Source: Ruminococcus flavefaciens (GTDB lineage Bacteria > Bacillota > Clostridia > Oscillospirales > Ruminococcaceae). Taken from it: 64,000 bases of DNA. The translations under genes and the position numbers were made by a program. The DNA lies in assembly GCA_015067005.1 (NCBI GenBank), contig SVNH01000012.1:37619-101618 (forward strand). Reading direction: 5' to 3'. Shown here one piece after another: positions 61,741-64,000 of this stretch; within the stretch, counting starts at the first letter, position 1, and each line of letters starts with the position of its first letter. The notes under the pieces were generated by a model. The model was not told the DNA's origin, did not search any database, and saw nothing but the letters and a program-made list of their open reading frames with translations.

Positions 61741-63777
61741 ATGGCGGCGAATCTGTTCAGTGAGATCGAATATCTTAAAGGCGTTGGAAAGGCAAGGGGA
61801 GAAAAATACCGTAAACTTGGTATCGGCTCACCCTATGACCTCATATATCATGTGCCGAGAGCATATCTTGATTTTCGTGTACACGTTCCGGTGTGTCAGG
61901 CTGAGTGCGGCGCTTATAACGTGCTGAAGCTTACAGTTTTCCGCAAAATGCCGCCGCAGAGGATAAGGGGCGGACTTGTTATATGCAAGGCAGCCGCTAC
62001 CGATGGCATTGATGACATCCTTATCGTTATGTATAATAATGTATACGGCTTTCAGGCTCTTAAAGAGGGCGAGACCTATTATATGTACGGCAAGGTAAGC
62101 GGTAATTTTCTGCGTAAGGAGATAAGTGCGCCTGTTTACATCAGTGCGAATGAGAATGTCCTGATACAGCCGGTCTATCATCTTACTCAGGGACTTTCCG
62201 TGAATATGGTGCGCACCAATATGCGTCAGGCGCTTGAACTCATGAAAAAAGAGCCTTTCGAGACGCTTCCTGTGAATATCCAGCGAAAGTACGGGCTTTG
62301 TCCGCTTACATGGGCACTGGAGAATATACACTTTCCTGAGAGCGATGCTGCTTCTGAGACCGCAAGGCAGAGGCTTGCGTTTGATGAGCTCCTCAAACTT
62401 CAGCTCGGTATGGCTCTTATGAAGAAGCGCAGCCGCCGGAATACTGCCTTCAGGATGAACAGCGACCTCGATATATCGGAGTTTACTTCCGGACTTCCCT
62501 TTGAACTCACAGGCGACCAGAAGAAGGCAATAGAAGAGATCGTTTCTGATCTTTGCCGCGATGTTCCGATGAATCGTCTGCTGCAAGGGGATGTCGGCAG
62601 CGGCAAGACCGCTGTTGCAGCGGCAGCCTGCTATTTTGCGTCAAAGAACGGTATGCAGTCCGCGCTCATGGCACCAACTGAGATACTTGCTTTGCAGCAT
62701 TACCGCACTCTTTCGGAATTCCTTGAACCATTCGGTGTCAAGGTGTGTCTGCTGACGGGTTCGCTGACTGCAAAGAAAAAAGCTGCGTTGTATGAGCAGA
62801 TAGCCTCCGGAGAGACGGATGTTATCGTGGGTACTCACGCGATAATCCAGAAGAATGTCGAATACAAGGCGCTTGGACTTGTTATCACTGATGAGCAGCA
62901 CCGCTTCGGCGTTGCTCAGAGAGCGGCACTTGCGGAAAAGAGCGACGCTCCGCATAAGCTGGTAATGTCGGCAACCCCTATCCCGCGTACTCTTGCTCTT
63001 ATAATCTATGGCGATCTTGATATATCCGCTATAACTCAGCTTCCGAAGGGACGCAAGCCTGTTCAGACCTATGCTGTTACAGGCAAGCTTCGCAGCAGAG
63101 CTTTCGGATTTGTGCGCGGAAAGCTTGATGAGGGAAGGCAGGCTTATGTAGTCTGCCCGATGATAGAGGAGAGCGAAAGTGATCTCTTTGCTGTCAAGAC
63201 CTATGCTGAGAATGCTCAAAGCGGCGAACTCAAAGGTTATACAGTTGCTTTGCTGCATGGCAAGATGAGCGCAGCCGAAAAAGAGCGGACTATGAAGAAA
63301 TTCCGCGCTGGCGAGATACAGGTGCTTATCTGCACTACGGTCGTTGAAGTCGGTGTAGATGTTCCGAATGCTGCGGTAATGGTAATAGAAAATGCTGAGC
63401 GCTTCGGACTTTCGCAGCTTCATCAGCTGCGCGGACGTGTTGGCAGAGGCGAATTTGAGAGCTCCTGCATTCTTATAACCGATAATACCTCGGAAGAATG
63501 CGTTAAGCGCATGAAGATAATGTCCTCGACCTCTGATGGCTTCAAAATATCTGAGGAGGACCTGAAAATGCGCGGCCCGGGAGATTTCTTCGGAAATGCT
63601 CAGCATGGTCTGCCGCCGCTGAAAATAGCAGACATCGCCTGCAATATGGAGCTCATGAACAAGGCGCAGAACTGTGCAAAGGAACTCCTTGCTGCAGATC
63701 CGGAACTCTCTGCCCCTGAGCATAAGACCTTGAAAATGGATGTTATAAAGCTGTTCAACAGAGAAATTGTCGGATAG
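61741..63777 (+). CDS. recG: ATP-dependent DNA helicase RecG
   Basis: A 678-residue RecG of normal length. An N-terminal wedge domain is followed by helicase motifs GDVGSGKT (about 283-290), DEQHRFG (about 383) and the TRG region QHGLPPLKIAD. It remodels stalled forks and Holliday-like DNA. I start at ATG 61741 behind AAGGAGG; a longer ORF crosses the terminator upstream. Confidence 0.96.
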   Translation: MAANLFSEIEYLKGVGKARGEKYRKLGIGSPYDLIYHVPRAYLDFRVHVPVCQAECGAYNVLKLTVFRKMPPQRIRGGLVICKAAATDGIDDILIVMYNNVYGFQALKEGETYYMYGKVSGNFLRKEISAPVYISANENVLIQPVYHLTQGLSVNMVRTNMRQALELMKKEPFETLPVNIQRKYGLCPLTWALENIHFPESDAASETARQRLAFDELLKLQLGMALMKKRSRRNTAFRMNSDLDISEFTSGLPFELTGDQKKAIEEIVSDLCRDVPMNRLLQGDVGSGKTAVAAAACYFASKNGMQSALMAPTEILALQHYRTLSEFLEPFGVKVCLLTGSLTAKKKAALYEQIASGETDVIVGTHAIIQKNVEYKALGLVITDEQHRFGVAQRAALAEKSDAPHKLVMSATPIPRTLALIIYGDLDISAITQLPKGRKPVQTYAVTGKLRSRAFGFVRGKLDEGRQAYVVCPMIEESESDLFAVKTYAENAQSGELKGYTVALLHGKMSAAEKERTMKKFRAGEIQVLICTTVVEVGVDVPNAAVMVIENAERFGLSQLHQLRGRVGRGEFESSCILITDNTSEECVKRMKIMSSTSDGFKISEEDLKMRGPGDFFGNAQHGLPPLKIADIACNMELMNKAQNCAKELLAADPELSAPEHKTLKMDVIKLFNREIVG

Positions 63778-63785
63778 AATCCCTG

Positions 63786-63850
63786 CTGAATGACGTATTA
63801 AAGCCCTGAATGACGAATTTGAAAAAAACTGAAATTTTTTTCAAAAAATG
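63786..63850. repeat. Direct repeat and A/T hairpin after recG
   Basis: Two nearby copies of CTGAATGACG (63786 and about 63810), then a hairpin of T/A-rich arms TTTGAAAAAAA and TTTTTTTCAAA. The hairpin may act as a weak terminator. Confidence 0.45.
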
Positions 63851-63851
63851 C

Positions 63852-63880
63852 TTGACAAACCACTCACATTGTGATATAAT
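63852..63880 (+). promoter_or_regulatory. tRNA-Val promoter
   Basis: TTGACA (63852-63857), 17 bp, TATAAT (63875-63880), full consensus. Confidence 0.9.
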
Positions 63881-63925
63881 TAATATCGTCGTCAGGGCAC
63901 TGGTTAAGTTCTGATGAAAAGCTGT

Positions 63926-64000
63926 GGGGGTTTAGCTCAGCTGGGAGAGCATCTGCCTTACAAGCAGAGGGTCACAGGTTCGAGCCCTGTAGTCCCCACC
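63926..64000 (+). tRNA. tRNA-Val (anticodon TAC), 3' end at window edge
   Basis: A complete cloverleaf: acceptor GGGGGTT with AGTCCCC, D-arm GCTC/GAGC, anticodon stem TCTGC/GCAGA around loop CTTACAA (TAC at 63959-63961), and T-arm ACAGG-TTCGAGC-CCTGT. The window stops after ACC, so the last A of an encoded CCA would be at the next base. Confidence 0.95.

Overview
The window reads as a chromosomal segment of a fibrolytic, anaerobic Gram-positive gut or rumen bacterium, most like Ruminococcus (R. albus / R. flavefaciens type). Direct support: a GH94 cellobiose phosphorylase, a secreted leucine-rich-repeat protein with a type I dockerin of ruminococcal style, a single-chain pyruvate:ferredoxin oxidoreductase, many lipoproteins with Ser/Thr-rich linkers, and the Firmicutes order rimP-nusA-ylxR-ylxQ-infB-rbfA-nrnA-truB-ribF. 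Promoters are unusually easy to read: most are TTGACA/TTGAAA-like, a 17-18 bp spacer, and TATAAT. I saw no prophage, insertion sequence, rRNA or CRISPR array. The species is an inference.

Layout. 1-3.2 kb: 3' end of glmU and cellobiose phosphorylase. 3.2-4.7 kb: an XRE regulator behind an array of three operator-like sites, two paralogous small membrane proteins, and a short candidate RNA. 4.7-8.3 kb: nifJ on the minus strand with a Rex-like site at its start. 8.6-8.75 kb: a strong candidate small RNA with a CU-rich, anti-Shine-Dalgarno-like segment. 8.7-10.2 kb: an isolated spoVAC, an Sfp-type PPTase and a MITE-like palindromic repeat. 10.2-17.5 kb: a surface-polysaccharide operon on the minus strand (Wzm/Wzt-type ABC exporter with a C-terminal sugar-binding domain, coiled-coil methyltransferase, coiled-coil partner, three GT4 glycosyltransferases). 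17.5-20.9 kb: rlmH, yycJ-like, cysS and an unknown gene behind a Cys T-box. 21-27.3 kb: LRR-dockerin protein (minus); hisJ, GNAT, pth, mfd (plus). 27.4-34.2 kb: a lipoprotein, birA, and an operon of LRR lipoprotein, P-type cation ATPase and flavoprotein behind a probable yybP-ykoY (Mn2+) riboswitch. 34.4-39.8 kb: five tandem related lipoproteins and a CNNM/CorC-type membrane protein. 39.85-42.5 kb: an Asn-rich Ig-like membrane protein and an orphan solute-binding protein. 42.7-51.5 kb: the nusA-infB operon. 51.6-56.9 kb: a Gld-like ABC system. 57-59 kb: fakA and an Asp23 protein. 59.3-63.8 kb: ylxM, ffh, rpsP, khpA, recG. The window ends in tRNA-Val.

How the parts connect. Housekeeping translation and repair genes form the backbone (the nusA-infB operon, ffh-rpsP-khpA, mfd, recG, cysS, pth). 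Between them sit envelope and secretion modules: the polysaccharide exporter, lipoprotein families, LRR proteins, the Gld-like ABC system, and the cellulose and energy genes cellobiose phosphorylase and nifJ. The best candidates for undescribed biology are the 8.63-8.75 kb small RNA, the array of five related lipoproteins, the methyl-capped-glycan exporter with a split coiled-coil partner, the LRR lipoprotein riding on a metal-riboswitch ATPase operon, and the three-site operator of the XRE/membrane-protein cassette. All functions are read from sequence alone.
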